Of a stretch of DNA of 64,000 nt, positions 1 to 9,309 are shown piece after piece. Numbering within the stretch: the stretch's first letter is position 1; each line of letters begins with the position of its first letter. Origin of the DNA: an uncultured Winogradskyella sp. (GTDB taxonomy: Bacteria; Bacteroidota; Bacteroidia; Flavobacteriales; Flavobacteriaceae). The stretch spans positions 124,001 through 188,000 of the forward strand of contig NZ_CANMJY010000002.1 of the NCBI RefSeq assembly GCF_947498345.1, given 5' to 3'. A program made the translations under genes and the position numbers. A model generated the notes under the pieces. That model saw nothing but the letters and a program-made list of their open reading frames with translations, did no database searches and was not told the DNA's origin.

Positions 1-326
1 ATTTTCTCTGAAACAGGACTCATAAACGGTGAAGACAACGCCATGATGATATGCTTATATAATATAAGCCCTATCGCGAAAATCACAATGCCTCCAACAA
101 AAGTAGAAATTGCTGTAAATCTAGCTTTACCAAATTCCCAAACCCAAATACTTGCAATCCATTGACCAAGATTATCTGATAGACCGTAAGCCGAAACAAA
201 AATCATTATAAAGACGACTACACTTATAATAACAGGAATAACAAAGTACTTCCATAATTTCAATTTTGAAATTAAACCATAGGCACCTGTGTAAACCTGA
301 AGTCCTCTAAATATATTTTTAATCAT
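1..326 (-). CDS. EI24/CysZ-like membrane protein (3' end outside window)
   Basis: Minus-strand coding sequence with ATG at 326-324, open to the window edge, so only the first 108 codons are visible. A hydrophobic segment around residues 29-48 is followed by a second at about 77-96. The visible part ends in SSPFMSPVSEK, which resembles the conserved cytoplasmic loop of the EI24 family, to which sulfate permease CysZ belongs. The family call rests on this loop and the membrane pattern; the transported substrate cannot be told from the fragment. The gene lies downstream of hemE in the same direction, 159 bp away, so it could be read from the same region but need not be in the operon. Confidence 0.6.
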   Translation of the reverse strand, partial: MIKNIFRGLQVYTGAYGLISKLKLWKYFVIPVIISVVVFIMIFVSAYGLSDNLGQWIASIWVWEFGKARFTAISTFVGGIVIFAIGLILYKHIIMALSSPFMSPVSEK

Positions 327-485
327 AATATTTTCTGCGAATGCTGAAATCTTTTTAATTTAACTTTATTATCAAGAGCTTACAATATCCTTTTTAAGAA
401 TATATAAACCTGTCACTAAACAAGACGCTCATGTATATATCTTGTTACACCAACTAAAGATAATGGTTTATTCTCTATAAGAAAA

Positions 486-1553
486 TTAAGATGGACTCTT
501 ATATTCTTTAACAGCATCTATAAATGCCTTAGCATTATCTAAACCAATATTAGGTAAAATACCATGACCTAAATTTACAATGTATTTATCTTTTCCGAAC
601 GCATTAATCATCTGATGTACCATTTTCTTAATTTCTGATGGTGGTGAGAATAAACGTGTCGGATCAAAATTACCTTGCAAGGTTATGTTGCCGCCAGTTA
701 AATAGCGCGCATTACGAGCGGAGCAAGTCCAATCTATACCAAGTGCAGAAGCACCAGATTTAGCCATTTCACCTAAAGCAAACCAACAACCTTTACCAAA
801 AGCAATGACTGGAGCATCGTCTTTTAAAGCATCGATAATTTGTTGAATATATTGCCAGGAAAATTCCTGATAATCTACAGGAGATAACATGCCTCCCCAA
901 GAATCAAAAACTTGTACAGCATTACAACCTGCTTTTACTTTTTCTTTTAAATAAGCAATTGTGGTATCAGTAATTTTCTGTAATAGCTGATGTGCAGCAA
1001 TGGGATTAGTAAAGCAAAACTCTTTGGCTTTATCAAAGTTCTTAGAGCCTTGACCTTGTACACAATAACATAAAATGGTCCATGGTGAGCCCGCAAAACC
1101 GATAAGCGGAATTTCGTTATTAAGTTTTTCTTTAGTAGCCTTTATCGCTTCGTATACATAGTTTAGAGCATCCTTTACATCAGGGACAATAACATTATCA
1201 ACATCTTTTTGAGAGCGTACAGGATTTGGTAAGTAAGGCCCAAAATTTGGTTTCATTTGTACCTCAATGTTCATGGCTTGCGGAATTACCAATATATCAG
1301 AGAATAATATAGCGGCATCCATACCATAACGACGTATTGGTTGTACTGTAATTTCACTTGCTAACTCAGGTGTTTGACAACGTGTAAAAAAATCGTACTT
1401 GGCCTTTATTTCCATAAACTCAGGAAGATATCGACCAGCCTGACGCATCATCCATACGGGAGGACGATCTACAGTTTCGCCTTTTAATGCTCTTAAGAAT
1501 AAATCGTTGCGAATACCTTTGGAAGCAGGTATCTCTTTGTTTTTGTTCTCCAT
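486..1553 (-). CDS. hemE: Uroporphyrinogen decarboxylase
   Basis: Cytoplasmic enzyme that removes four acetate carboxyls from uroporphyrinogen III to give coproporphyrinogen III in haem synthesis. The protein has 355 residues, normal for HemE. The signature [12 protein letters not shown] (about residues 35-46) contains the substrate-binding Arg residues, FSDIL carries the catalytic Asp86, and GNFDP and NLGHGI near the C-terminus are also typical. It is the last of three same-direction haem genes (hemA, hemC-hemD, hemE) with a 55-bp gap after hemC-hemD, so it is probably the distal gene of that operon. The ATG at 1553 gives the usual N-terminus. The assignment is secure. Confidence 0.97.
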   Translation of the reverse strand: MENKNKEIPASKGIRNDLFLRALKGETVDRPPVWMMRQAGRYLPEFMEIKAKYDFFTRCQTPELASEITVQPIRRYGMDAAILFSDILVIPQAMNIEVQMKPNFGPYLPNPVRSQKDVDNVIVPDVKDALNYVYEAIKATKEKLNNEIPLIGFAGSPWTILCYCVQGQGSKNFDKAKEFCFTNPIAAHQLLQKITDTTIAYLKEKVKAGCNAVQVFDSWGGMLSPVDYQEFSWQYIQQIIDALKDDAPVIAFGKGCWFALGEMAKSGASALGIDWTCSARNARYLTGGNITLQGNFDPTRLFSPPSEIKKMVHQMINAFGKDKYIVNLGHGILPNIGLDNAKAFIDAVKEYKSPS

Positions 1554-1600
1554 ATTTTTAATTCTTTCTTTTAAAACTTATTTAAGTTTCAATTCAAAAG

Positions 1601-1620
1601 ATTCCTGCCTACGCAGGAAT
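1601..1620. repeat. Perfect hairpin across the hemC-hemD stop codon
   Basis: ATTCCTGC (1601-1608) and GCAGGAAT (1613-1620) are perfect complements around a CTAC loop. The loop contains the complement of the TAG stop of the hemC-hemD gene, so the hairpin supplies the last two codons and the stop. There is no T-run on the exit side, so it is not a clear terminator. It could be a transcript-stabilising stem between hemC-hemD and hemE or a copy of a dispersed palindromic element. Confidence 0.6.
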
Positions 1621-3192
1621 ATAATGTTCGTTTACTAATTCAATAACACTTTCAACGGTTGGGACTTTAGCAATACGAACGTCTTCAAAATAGTTTTTAG
1701 CTGCCTTAGCAGTAGTTTCTCCAATACAAAAAGCTATGCCGTTAGCTTTGTTTTGTTTTAAAAAACTTTCAACTGTTGATGGGCTGTAAAACATAACACC
1801 ATCTAAATTACTATCTACTTTATCCGCATCAAACTTAGTTTGGTAAGCTTCAATTTCGTTTAGTGTGATATTATTTAAAGCTAATGTATTTGGTAAATCA
1901 TCTAATCGTAAATCGCTACAGAAATAGGTGACTTCTGTTCCATCCATATATTCAACTAAGTAGTCCGCAAGTTTTTTGGCATTAGCTTCTGTGTGAGTAA
2001 CTTTACCTATGCGCTTTTCTACCATACGTTTGGTGCGTCTACCAACACAATAAATATTTTTGAATTGCAATTCTGGAGCTGAGAAATTAGTTAATAAGGC
2101 CTCAACTGTATTTTTACTAGTAATGATAACGTTCTGGATCTCGTTTCTGATTACAGTTTTAGGAATACGATTCAAACTAATTTTTATAGCATCATTACTT
2201 TCAGCTACGACATCATTATGAAAAAATAATAACTGATCGTCGGTTAATTTTTTAGTGGAATAAATATTGGTTGTTTTATCACTACGTTGTAACTGATCAA
2301 TCAAGGTTTTACCACCTTTGCCAATAATATAATCTGCGCAGAACTCCGCCAGACCTTCATGTTTACCTAAAGGTACAACCTTAGAAACTTCAATCTTTTT
2401 GGTGCCATCTTTACTTAAAAGAATCCCTTTAAAGTTAACCTCTTCATTTTTAATATAAGCTAATGCACCAATTGGAGCGGTACAACCTCCTTCGAGTCTG
2501 TTTAAAAATTCGCGTTCTATTGAAGTGCTTATTTCTGTCTCTTCATGGTTAATCTCTGCGCAAATAGCTCTAACTTTCTCATCACTTTCTAAAGCTGTAA
2601 TCATAATAGCGCCTTGTGCGGGAGCAGGAATCATCCAATGTAGATTTATTGAATTTTCTGGGGTGAGGTTTAAACGACCTATTCCTGCGCCAGCAAAAAT
2701 AGCAGCATTCCAATCCTCGTTGTCTTCTAATTTTTGAAGCCTAGAGTTAACATTGCCACGTAGTCCAACAACTGTATGCGTTGGATAGCGATTTAGCCAT
2801 TGCGCACGTCTTCGTAAACTGCCAGTAGCTATGACCGCATTTCTTGCAGACAAAAACTCTTCATTCTTTTTAAAAACAAGCGTATCGTTTACGTTACCAC
2901 GCTTTAAAACAGCAGCTTGGACAATGCCTTTAGGCAAAATGGTTGGCACATCTTTAAGTGAATGTACTGCAATGTCAATATCTTCATTAAGCATTGCAAT
3001 ATCTAGAGTCTTGGTAAAAATTCCTGTAATCCCTAATTCATATAAAGGCTTATCGAGAACTAAATCTCCAGTTGATTTTACAGGAACCAGAATAGTTTTA
3101 TGACCTAAATGTTCAAGTTGGGCTTGAACCGTTTTTGCTTGCCACATAGCGAGCTGGCTATCGCGTGTGCCAATGCGAATAATTTTAGACAT
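1609..3192 (-). CDS. hemC-hemD: Hydroxymethylbilane synthase / uroporphyrinogen-III synthase fusion
   Basis: One 527-residue polypeptide joins two consecutive steps of haem synthesis. Residues 1 to about 300 are porphobilinogen deaminase: RIGTRDSQLAMWQA at the start, HSLKD (77-81), GSLRRRAQ and LEGGCTAPIG, where Cys237 is the attachment site of the dipyrromethane cofactor. Residues about 310-527 look like HemD, a poorly conserved two-lobed enzyme, with YSPSTVESF and CIGETTAKAAK as its most typical stretches. The fusion would hand unstable hydroxymethylbilane directly to the cyclising enzyme. The start overlaps the end of hemA by 8 bp, which suggests translational coupling. The HemD part is called by position and weak motifs, the HemC part with confidence. 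Confidence 0.93.
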   Translation of the reverse strand: MSKIIRIGTRDSQLAMWQAKTVQAQLEHLGHKTILVPVKSTGDLVLDKPLYELGITGIFTKTLDIAMLNEDIDIAVHSLKDVPTILPKGIVQAAVLKRGNVNDTLVFKKNEEFLSARNAVIATGSLRRRAQWLNRYPTHTVVGLRGNVNSRLQKLEDNEDWNAAIFAGAGIGRLNLTPENSINLHWMIPAPAQGAIMITALESDEKVRAICAEINHEETEISTSIEREFLNRLEGGCTAPIGALAYIKNEEVNFKGILLSKDGTKKIEVSKVVPLGKHEGLAEFCADYIIGKGGKTLIDQLQRSDKTTNIYSTKKLTDDQLLFFHNDVVAESNDAIKISLNRIPKTVIRNEIQNVIITSKNTVEALLTNFSAPELQFKNIYCVGRRTKRMVEKRIGKVTHTEANAKKLADYLVEYMDGTEVTYFCSDLRLDDLPNTLALNNITLNEIEAYQTKFDADKVDSNLDGVMFYSPSTVESFLKQNKANGIAFCIGETTAKAAKNYFEDVRIAKVPTVESVIELVNEHYIPA

Positions 3193-4450
3193 TATCGGTA
3201 GTTTCTAACTGAAATATTTTTTTGATGAGTTCTATGCTCTCATCTGCAGAATTGCCATCTTCTCTTAAGTGATGGGCAAATTGGTTAGTGATTTTCTGAA
3301 TAATATTATTGGTAATCAACTCAGCTTGATCTTCATTGAAATCAACTAGTTTTTTACGTTGGGTACTTAATTCAGAGTTTTTATAATCGGTAAGCTTGTG
3401 CTTAATGGCCTGAATTGTAGGGACAAATTTAAGTGTGTCTAACCAGGCATTAAATTCTGACATAATATCTTCAATAATTTCCTCTGCTGCAGGAATATAT
3501 GCTTTTCGATTTTCTAGAGTGTCATCCGTAATCTTAGCCAAATCATCTAAATGCACTAATGTAGTATTAGACAATTCACTAATATTTTCATTTACATTTT
3601 TGGGAATCGATAAATCTAAAACCAGTAAGGGTTTTTCTGTTGAGATTAAAGATTTATAAACCGTTGGATTTTGTGCTCCAGTTGCAACAATGACGATATC
3701 AGAACCGTTAATCTCTTGTTCTAAGTTTTCATAATCTTTTACAATGAGATTAAACTTACCAGCAACTTCCTCTGCCTTGGTTTTTGTTCTATTGATTAAG
3801 GTGATGTGCGAATTCTGAGTATGCTTTACTAAATTTTCACAAGTATTACGCCCTATTTTACCAGTACCAAAAAGTAGAATATTTTTTTCTGAAATATTCT
3901 GAACATTATTCATAATGTATTGAACAGAAGCAAAAGATACAGATGTTGCACCAGAAGATAATTCGGTTTCAGTTTTAATACGCTTACTAGCTTGTATAAC
4001 AGCATTAATTAACCTTTCTGAGAAAGAGTTTAGTAGACCTTCTTTTTTTGATGCTCGAGCTCCAAATTTAAGTTGGCTGATAATTTCGAAGTCTCCAAGA
4101 ATTTGACTGTCTAAACCAGAGCCCACGCGAAACATATGGTTTATGGCCTCTTTGTTTTTATAGACATAAGCGACATTTTGAAACTCCTCTACAGTACCTT
4201 TGGTGTTTTCGCAAAGTAAATGAATTAACTGATAAGGATGTTCGGCAAAGCCATAAAGCTCGGTTCTGTTACAGGTAGAAATTACTAAAACACTTTCAAT
4301 ACCATTTGCTTTAGCTTGCGCTAATACGTTTTGTTTTGCAGTATCACTTAAACTAAAATGACCACGTACTTCAGCGTCAGCTTTTTTATAGCTAAGGCCA
4401 ATGGCATAAAAATATGTACTCTTGTGTTGTTGCATTTGCTTATATAACAA
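3185..4450 (-). CDS. hemA: Glutamyl-tRNA reductase
   Basis: First committed enzyme of the C5 pathway: it reduces glutamyl-tRNA(Glu) to glutamate-1-semialdehyde with NADPH. Visible marks are VISTCNRTELYGF with the catalytic Cys60, GSGLDSQILGDFEI, the NADPH-binding LLFGTGKIGRN and a helical C-terminal dimerisation part. The length of 421 residues is normal. It heads the hemA / hemC-hemD / hemE operon and overlaps the next gene by 8 bp. The ATG at 4450 is followed by another at 4435 (MQQHKSTYFY), and either could be used. It is divergent from an AraC-type regulator gene, a plausible local controller. The aminomutase hemL and hemB are not in this window. Confidence 0.96.
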   Translation of the reverse strand: MLYKQMQQHKSTYFYAIGLSYKKADAEVRGHFSLSDTAKQNVLAQAKANGIESVLVISTCNRTELYGFAEHPYQLIHLLCENTKGTVEEFQNVAYVYKNKEAINHMFRVGSGLDSQILGDFEIISQLKFGARASKKEGLLNSFSERLINAVIQASKRIKTETELSSGATSVSFASVQYIMNNVQNISEKNILLFGTGKIGRNTCENLVKHTQNSHITLINRTKTKAEEVAGKFNLIVKDYENLEQEINGSDIVIVATGAQNPTVYKSLISTEKPLLVLDLSIPKNVNENISELSNTTLVHLDDLAKITDDTLENRKAYIPAAEEIIEDIMSEFNAWLDTLKFVPTIQAIKHKLTDYKNSELSTQRKKLVDFNEDQAELITNNIIQKITNQFAHHLREDGNSADESIELIKKIFQLETTDNV

Positions 4451-4493
4451 CTCGATATTGTTTTTTCCTGAAAATTAATTTCAAATAGTGGAA

Positions 4494-4501
4494 CAAAAAT
4501 A
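4494..4501 (-). promoter_or_regulatory. Putative -7 element for hemA
   Basis: On the minus strand this reads TATTTTTG, a full match to the Bacteroidota -7 consensus TAnnTTTG, 44 bp before the hemA ATG. No good -33 TTTG is seen at the standard distance. An inverted repeat GTTAC-N10-GTAAC at 4507-4526 lies just upstream and could be an operator. Confidence 0.4.
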
Positions 4502-4581
4502 ATTTTGTTACCTATATAAAAGTAACGCTAGAAGAACTTAAAGTGTCGTTTCTGGGTTTTTTACTTTGTTTTTTAATGAAA

Positions 4582-4597
4582 TATGATTTTTATCATA
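4582..4597. promoter_or_regulatory. Dyad resembling an FNR/CRP-family site
   Basis: TATGAT-TTTT-ATCATA is a perfect 6-bp inverted repeat with a 4-bp centre, between divergent hemA and the AraC gene. Its core TGAT-N4-ATCA matches four of five bases in each half of the FNR half-site TTGAT/ATCAA. Binding by an oxygen- or redox-sensing Crp/Fnr protein is an inference from this likeness and the haem context. Confidence 0.4.
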
Positions 4598-4660
4598 CTT
4601 TTACAGTAAAATCAAGGGTTTTTTGACCTTTTGTTTAGAACGAATCTAAATAAGAAGAAA

Positions 4661-5560
4661 ATGAATTTAAGAAAAACGACTTCAAAAAGTGTCGCTAGAG
4701 GTACTTTCGATGAAACTTTTATTGAGGATGGTTTTTTTGTGTTAACATCTAAGAACGACAATACTACTATTCAAATTCTTGAACGCGAGATTGATAGCAG
4801 TTACATTCAGTTTCATTTCTGTACTAAAGGTGCTGCTGATTTTGTCTTTAATCAAGGAAACTATACATTGAATATTTTAGAGGATATGTCTTTATTACTT
4901 TATAATCCGCAACGCGATCTACCTATCCATTTAGAGCTTAAACCACAATCTTGGTTGGTGTCCTTTGTTATTTCTATTAAAAAGTTTCATGGCTTGTTTT
5001 CTCAGGATGCCAATTATGTAACATTCCTGTCTGAAGACAATAAGGATAAAAAGTATTATACAGATGGTAAAATCAATCCGTCTATGGCTGTGGTCTTAAA
5101 TCAATTAATAAGTTTTAATCTTAATAACTCAATTAAGCCTTTATATTTTAAAGGCAAAGTATATGAATTATTGAGCTTGTACTTTAATCGTAGCGAAGAT
5201 GCAGACATAGAGCAATGTCCGTTTTTAGTAGATGAAGTCAATGTAGCAAAGCTTAAAAAAGCTAAAGATATTATTATTGTTAATATGGCTGAGCCGCCAA
5301 GTCTAAAAGAATTATCACAAAGTGTAGATTTAAGCCTTAAAAAACTAAAAGAAGGTTTTAAACAGATCTATGGAGATACGGTGTATGGTTTTTTATTTGA
5401 TTATAAAATGGAAGTGGCACGCAAACTACTTGAGTCTGGTGATTATAATGTCAATGAAGTTGGGTTAAAAGTGGGTTATAGTACTTCTAGTCATTTTATA
5501 GCAGCTTTTAAAAAGAAATTTGGGACTACGCCTAAGAAGTATACACAAGCATCATCATAA
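4661..5560 (+). CDS. AraC-family transcriptional regulator divergent from hemA
   Basis: A 299-residue protein when started at ATG 4661 (MNLRKTTSKSV). A TTG 30 bp upstream is also open, but ATG is preferred. The N-terminal about 190 residues form a probable beta-rich sensing domain. The last about 95 residues are an AraC/XylS DNA-binding domain: LSLKKLKEGFKQIYGDTVYGFLF covers the first helix-turn-helix, and the second includes VGLKVGYSTSSHFIAAFKKKFGTTPKKY. The gene is divergent from hemA and sits between the two haem gene groups, so control of haem synthesis is a reasonable inference; the ligand is unknown. It is convergent with the next gene, 4 bp apart. Confidence 0.88.
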   Translation: MNLRKTTSKSVARGTFDETFIEDGFFVLTSKNDNTTIQILEREIDSSYIQFHFCTKGAADFVFNQGNYTLNILEDMSLLLYNPQRDLPIHLELKPQSWLVSFVISIKKFHGLFSQDANYVTFLSEDNKDKKYYTDGKINPSMAVVLNQLISFNLNNSIKPLYFKGKVYELLSLYFNRSEDADIEQCPFLVDEVNVAKLKKAKDIIIVNMAEPPSLKELSQSVDLSLKKLKEGFKQIYGDTVYGFLFDYKMEVARKLLESGDYNVNEVGLKVGYSTSSHFIAAFKKKFGTTPKKYTQASS

Positions 5561-5564
5561 AAAA

Positions 5565-8500
5565 TTAATAATCATAATAGCCATTATAACTACCACGAGC
5601 ACTCGGAGTGACGCGCTTTCGGTCTTTGTAAATGGATAAATTGATAATCTCTTCGTATTGCTCTTCTAAGGTTTTGGTTTCATCTACAGTTGTCCCATAG
5701 TTTTCAGATATATTGTAAAAATCTACAACCAATTGTTTAGGGTCTTTTGGTTTTATAAAAGCAATATAATGTAGTATTTCGGATTTGCCAGAGTATTCAT
5801 CATTCTTGTCAATTTTAAAGAAATACATCACAGCATCTTTACCTTTATCTGTTTTAAAATCACGTTTCATTAGAAATTTAATTGAGTCTTTTTCTTTTTC
5901 GTAATTGGCTTGAGATAGTAACTTGGATTTCGCATACTGTTGTTGACTAACGTTAAGTGATTTTATGGTTTTCAGTAGTTTAGCATGTTCTAAGGCTTCA
6001 AGAAGATAGTATTGATTGTCTTCGTCTTCAACTAATTTTTCTTTAAGTGCACTTGGAATAGCTTCCTTATTTTTGGTAAGCAACACATAGTATCTTACCA
6101 ATGCCGATTTATCCTCTACATTTAGCATTTTTTCAAAAAAATCTTTAGCACTTCGTTCTTTTCTATAAGGAAAAATAAGATTTACATAAGTCACTAAGTC
6201 ATCGGAATACGATCTGTAACCATAATTATCATTACTTAGACTTCGTTTCACTTCTATTTTACCATCGTTTATCAGTTGGTTTTTGTACTTACTGTAGGTT
6301 TTAATTTTTATATACCCACTGTCTTTTACCTTAGCCAATAAATCGTAAAGCGGTTGTTTATACTCACTAATGGTACTGTATTGAAGGATTTTAGGATATA
6401 AAGTAGCTTTTAATTCTAAAGAATCTTTGATGTAATAATTATAAAAAATACTACCGACAGCTCCTAATGGTAAATCGCGCTCCATTAAATCCATAGCAAG
6501 GTCGTAATTCTCTTTTTTGTTAGAATCAAACAAACCTTCTAAGATCGAACTTTGTATTTGTGGGTCAGAATAACTATCAAAATACAATTGCTTAATAAAC
6601 ACCAGGTTACTTTCCAGATCAATTTCAATAAGTTTTTCAACAAGGTGCGATTTAATGTTTAAACGTTCTTTCTTAAACTCAAAATCCTTTAAAACAGCTA
6701 CAATATCCTTACTGTTGTGTTTTTTAAACTTTATAAGATTATAAGACTCTAAAACGATACTGTCGTTTTGTTTTAAGGCATCAAAGAATTGCTCGGTCTT
6801 ATCGTTGAGAACACTTTTGCCCATTAGGGTATCAATAGGTGTAAAAGTGTTGTAGAATTCAGTTACAAATTTTGATGGTCCACTAATAGAATCGATTAAG
6901 GTCTTCAATTCAAAAAGCACACCTTTTCTCAAAACATTTTTTACCATCACCTGTTTAGTACTATTTGAATCTGTATAGGTGAAGCTATAATAATAAATAT
7001 CATCCTTCTTTGACTTAGTGCGATTAGAGATGTTAAACTTATTTTCTGGCGTGTAATAACGCGAGCTGTAATTTACTTTTCGCTCAATGTCTTTCCATAA
7101 ACTATCTACATTATGATACATCTGTAAATCATGAAACTTCATTCTAGAAACCACTATCTGCTCATTGGCCTTTGTAGAGTAAGTCGTAGATTTTGTTTTC
7201 TCTTCGTAATCCTTAGCATCCTTATTGTTGTAGCTACCATAACCATAAGGGTTTGGTATTGGAGCTTTGGCATTGGTCAGTACTGAAAAATGTAATGAAG
7301 TGTCTGTAACTTTTTCAAAACCTGTATAATCGGTTGTGTTAAATTTAAAGGACTTAAAGAAATTAGATTTCTTAGTCTCGTTAGTGCCAACATAACCTAA
7401 AAGGTAATAGCTTCCGTCTTTTATTATAGTTTTTAGGTGAAGATTTTTACCCAAAGCCGAATCTAAAACTGCATAAGATTCATAATTTTTGTATACACCA
7501 GCCTTAAATCTTCCTTCCTTCTCTTTAAGCTTATAGGCTTTATAAAGCGCATGGTGAAAGTATTTAGCTTCAAAACGGTCTTCTTCGATATATGTTAAAT
7601 CATGAAGTGCTGCTTCCTGTACAAAATAGTAGGCATTATTTTGATAACCTTCTAGTAGTTTTTTACCACTGTTATGCAAGTTGCTGGTGGTGTAATATTT
7701 AGGAAAATTAACCTGAAACTTTTTGTTCGGCGATACAAATAAAATGCTACTATCCGAAGGGGTTTTAAGGGTTATTGAGTTAAATATTTTTTCTTCGTGT
7801 TGTAATACAAAATCACTACGACCAGCAAATTTTATGATAATAATTTCTAAAGGTGTCTGATAAATATGGTACTTCTGAAATTCTCCCTTTTTGGTTTTAT
7901 TAATTATACTTAATCCTGGATATGGACGCGTCAATTCTTTCTTACTTACAATATCTCCTGGGATATCCTCATATAGTAAATCATCGATTTCTTTTAAAGT
8001 AATATTTTCTTTTTCGTTTGGTAAATAGGTAAAACGACTAATTCTGTTAACCGTTAAATAAGCACCATTAGTCATATCTGGGTCTAGGTAATATTTTTGA
8101 CCACCATAAGAGAATTCTCTGAGTTTATCATAAGTGTTTAAGCCTAAAAAACCATCAGGAGTATTATGCATTTTTAGTGTTGGTGCTACAAAAAGGCTAT
8201 CGAACTTTGTTTTTTCGTTTTTACTGTAATCGGTTTGTTCGGAGGTCAAGGCCTTCACAGTATAGCCTCTGTCTCTTAGCATGTTAATCATACCTTGGTT
8301 ACCTGGTAAATGTGCCGCCCCTACACCAGCAAATACTGATTTATTGGGCATTAATTCTATCAAAGCATTTACCATGTTTTCATTGCGAATAAACAGCATG
8401 TTCTCTCTGTAAAACTTAGTATTTACTCCAGCGCCAATAGAATCTAACAAATCAAGGTTTCTGTCACGATACAAGTTTTCTTGAATTAGATATGGATTTT

Positions 8501-9086
8501 CTTTAGCATACAGTTTCTGAATCCAAGGGTCTAAATCCTTTTTGGTAGCATTATAAGCAGCTTTTGTGGTTAAATAACGAGACTCTGCTAAATCTTCTAA
8601 TCCGTATATGTCCTTACCGTTTTTCTTTCCTGCTTGATAAATGAACATGTCTAAGTAGGTTTCTTCTTCAAAATTATCGGCAGCATTGTTTTTTCTGTAT
8701 AAGTATGCATTAACAGCTCCATTATCCATTCTAACAGAAGCCCTTACAGCCATTTCTTCAGGGTGCGTTAGTTTAAAAAGGTTAGTGTAGAATTCGTTCC
8801 TGTAATTATTATATCTCCCCATTTCATTTAGCATCATATTGTAATTAAAACCTGGCCATGTCATAGGGTCAGATTCTAAGGCAATGCAATCACTTTCGTT
8901 TAAAGCTTTGTAGAATACATCATCTAAACGAAAGGCCACTTTTTTACTCACATGCATGGTTCCGTAGAGATATGATGGTTTTTCTAGACCATTACCAGTA
9001 ATTTTCCAAAGTAAACTTTGGTATTTTTGCTGGGCAAAGCATGTCATTGAAATTGTGAGTATAAATAAGGTAAGACGTTTTTTCAT
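5565..9086 (-). CDS. Large secreted TraB/GumN-family protein
   Basis: A 1173-residue protein with a signal peptide (MKKRLTLFILTISMTCFAQ, probable cut after about residue 18). Residues about 24-290 match the TraB/GumN (PrgY) fold: LLWKITGNGLEKPSYLYGTMH at the start, IALESDP, and VFAGVGAAHLPGNQGMINMLRDRGYTV near the end of the domain, with the conserved GTMH and GAAHL pieces. This superfamily is related to the Tiki metalloproteases. The remaining about 880 residues are mixed alpha/beta, without a motif I recognise; the final part is rich in Tyr and ends SYNGYYDY. It probably acts in the periplasm. It breaks the haem gene order and may be functionally unrelated to it. Confidence 0.75.
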   Translation of the reverse strand: MKKRLTLFILTISMTCFAQQKYQSLLWKITGNGLEKPSYLYGTMHVSKKVAFRLDDVFYKALNESDCIALESDPMTWPGFNYNMMLNEMGRYNNYRNEFYTNLFKLTHPEEMAVRASVRMDNGAVNAYLYRKNNAADNFEEETYLDMFIYQAGKKNGKDIYGLEDLAESRYLTTKAAYNATKKDLDPWIQKLYAKENPYLIQENLYRDRNLDLLDSIGAGVNTKFYRENMLFIRNENMVNALIELMPNKSVFAGVGAAHLPGNQGMINMLRDRGYTVKALTSEQTDYSKNEKTKFDSLFVAPTLKMHNTPDGFLGLNTYDKLREFSYGGQKYYLDPDMTNGAYLTVNRISRFTYLPNEKENITLKEIDDLLYEDIPGDIVSKKELTRPYPGLSIINKTKKGEFQKYHIYQTPLEIIIIKFAGRSDFVLQHEEKIFNSITLKTPSDSSILFVSPNKKFQVNFPKYYTTSNLHNSGKKLLEGYQNNAYYFVQEAALHDLTYIEEDRFEAKYFHHALYKAYKLKEKEGRFKAGVYKNYESYAVLDSALGKNLHLKTIIKDGSYYLLGYVGTNETKKSNFFKSFKFNTTDYTGFEKVTDTSLHFSVLTNAKAPIPNPYGYGSYNNKDAKDYEEKTKSTTYSTKANEQIVVSRMKFHDLQMYHNVDSLWKDIERKVNYSSRYYTPENKFNISNRTKSKKDDIYYYSFTYTDSNSTKQVMVKNVLRKGVLFELKTLIDSISGPSKFVTEFYNTFTPIDTLMGKSVLNDKTEQFFDALKQNDSIVLESYNLIKFKKHNSKDIVAVLKDFEFKKERLNIKSHLVEKLIEIDLESNLVFIKQLYFDSYSDPQIQSSILEGLFDSNKKENYDLAMDLMERDLPLGAVGSIFYNYYIKDSLELKATLYPKILQYSTISEYKQPLYDLLAKVKDSGYIKIKTYSKYKNQLINDGKIEVKRSLSNDNYGYRSYSDDLVTYVNLIFPYRKERSAKDFFEKMLNVEDKSALVRYYVLLTKNKEAIPSALKEKLVEDEDNQYYLLEALEHAKLLKTIKSLNVSQQQYAKSKLLSQANYEKEKDSIKFLMKRDFKTDKGKDAVMYFFKIDKNDEYSGKSEILHYIAFIKPKDPKQLVVDFYNISENYGTTVDETKTLEEQYEEIINLSIYKDRKRVTPSARGSYNGYYDY

Positions 9087-9283
9087 TTTGAACTGTATAA
9101 TCAGAACACGTAAAGATATTTAATTCCTTGAAACAGCCATATTCAATCCTCAAAACTCGTTTAAAGACTGATATTATAGATGTTTTATCTTAAAATAATA
9201 ACTTCTAAAAGTTAAAAATATTTGATGATAACAGTATTAATAATTCCTATTGTTGTTGATTAATTATATTGTAAATAGAGTTG

Positions 9284-9291
9284 TATTTTTG
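9284..9291 (+). promoter_or_regulatory. Putative -7 element for hemH
   Basis: TATTTTTG is a full match to the Bacteroidota -7 consensus TAnnTTTG, 18 bp before the hemH ATG, implying a very short leader. TTG at 9256-9258 is the nearest -33 candidate, but its spacing of 25 bp is longer than usual. Confidence 0.45.
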
Positions 9292-9309
9292 TTTATGAAA
9301 AATTGAAGC

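Noticed and set aside
4631..4660. TTG start giving a longer AraC protein
   Set aside because: An ATG at 4661 gives a normal N-terminus, and the extra ten residues are low-complexity; ATG is preferred.
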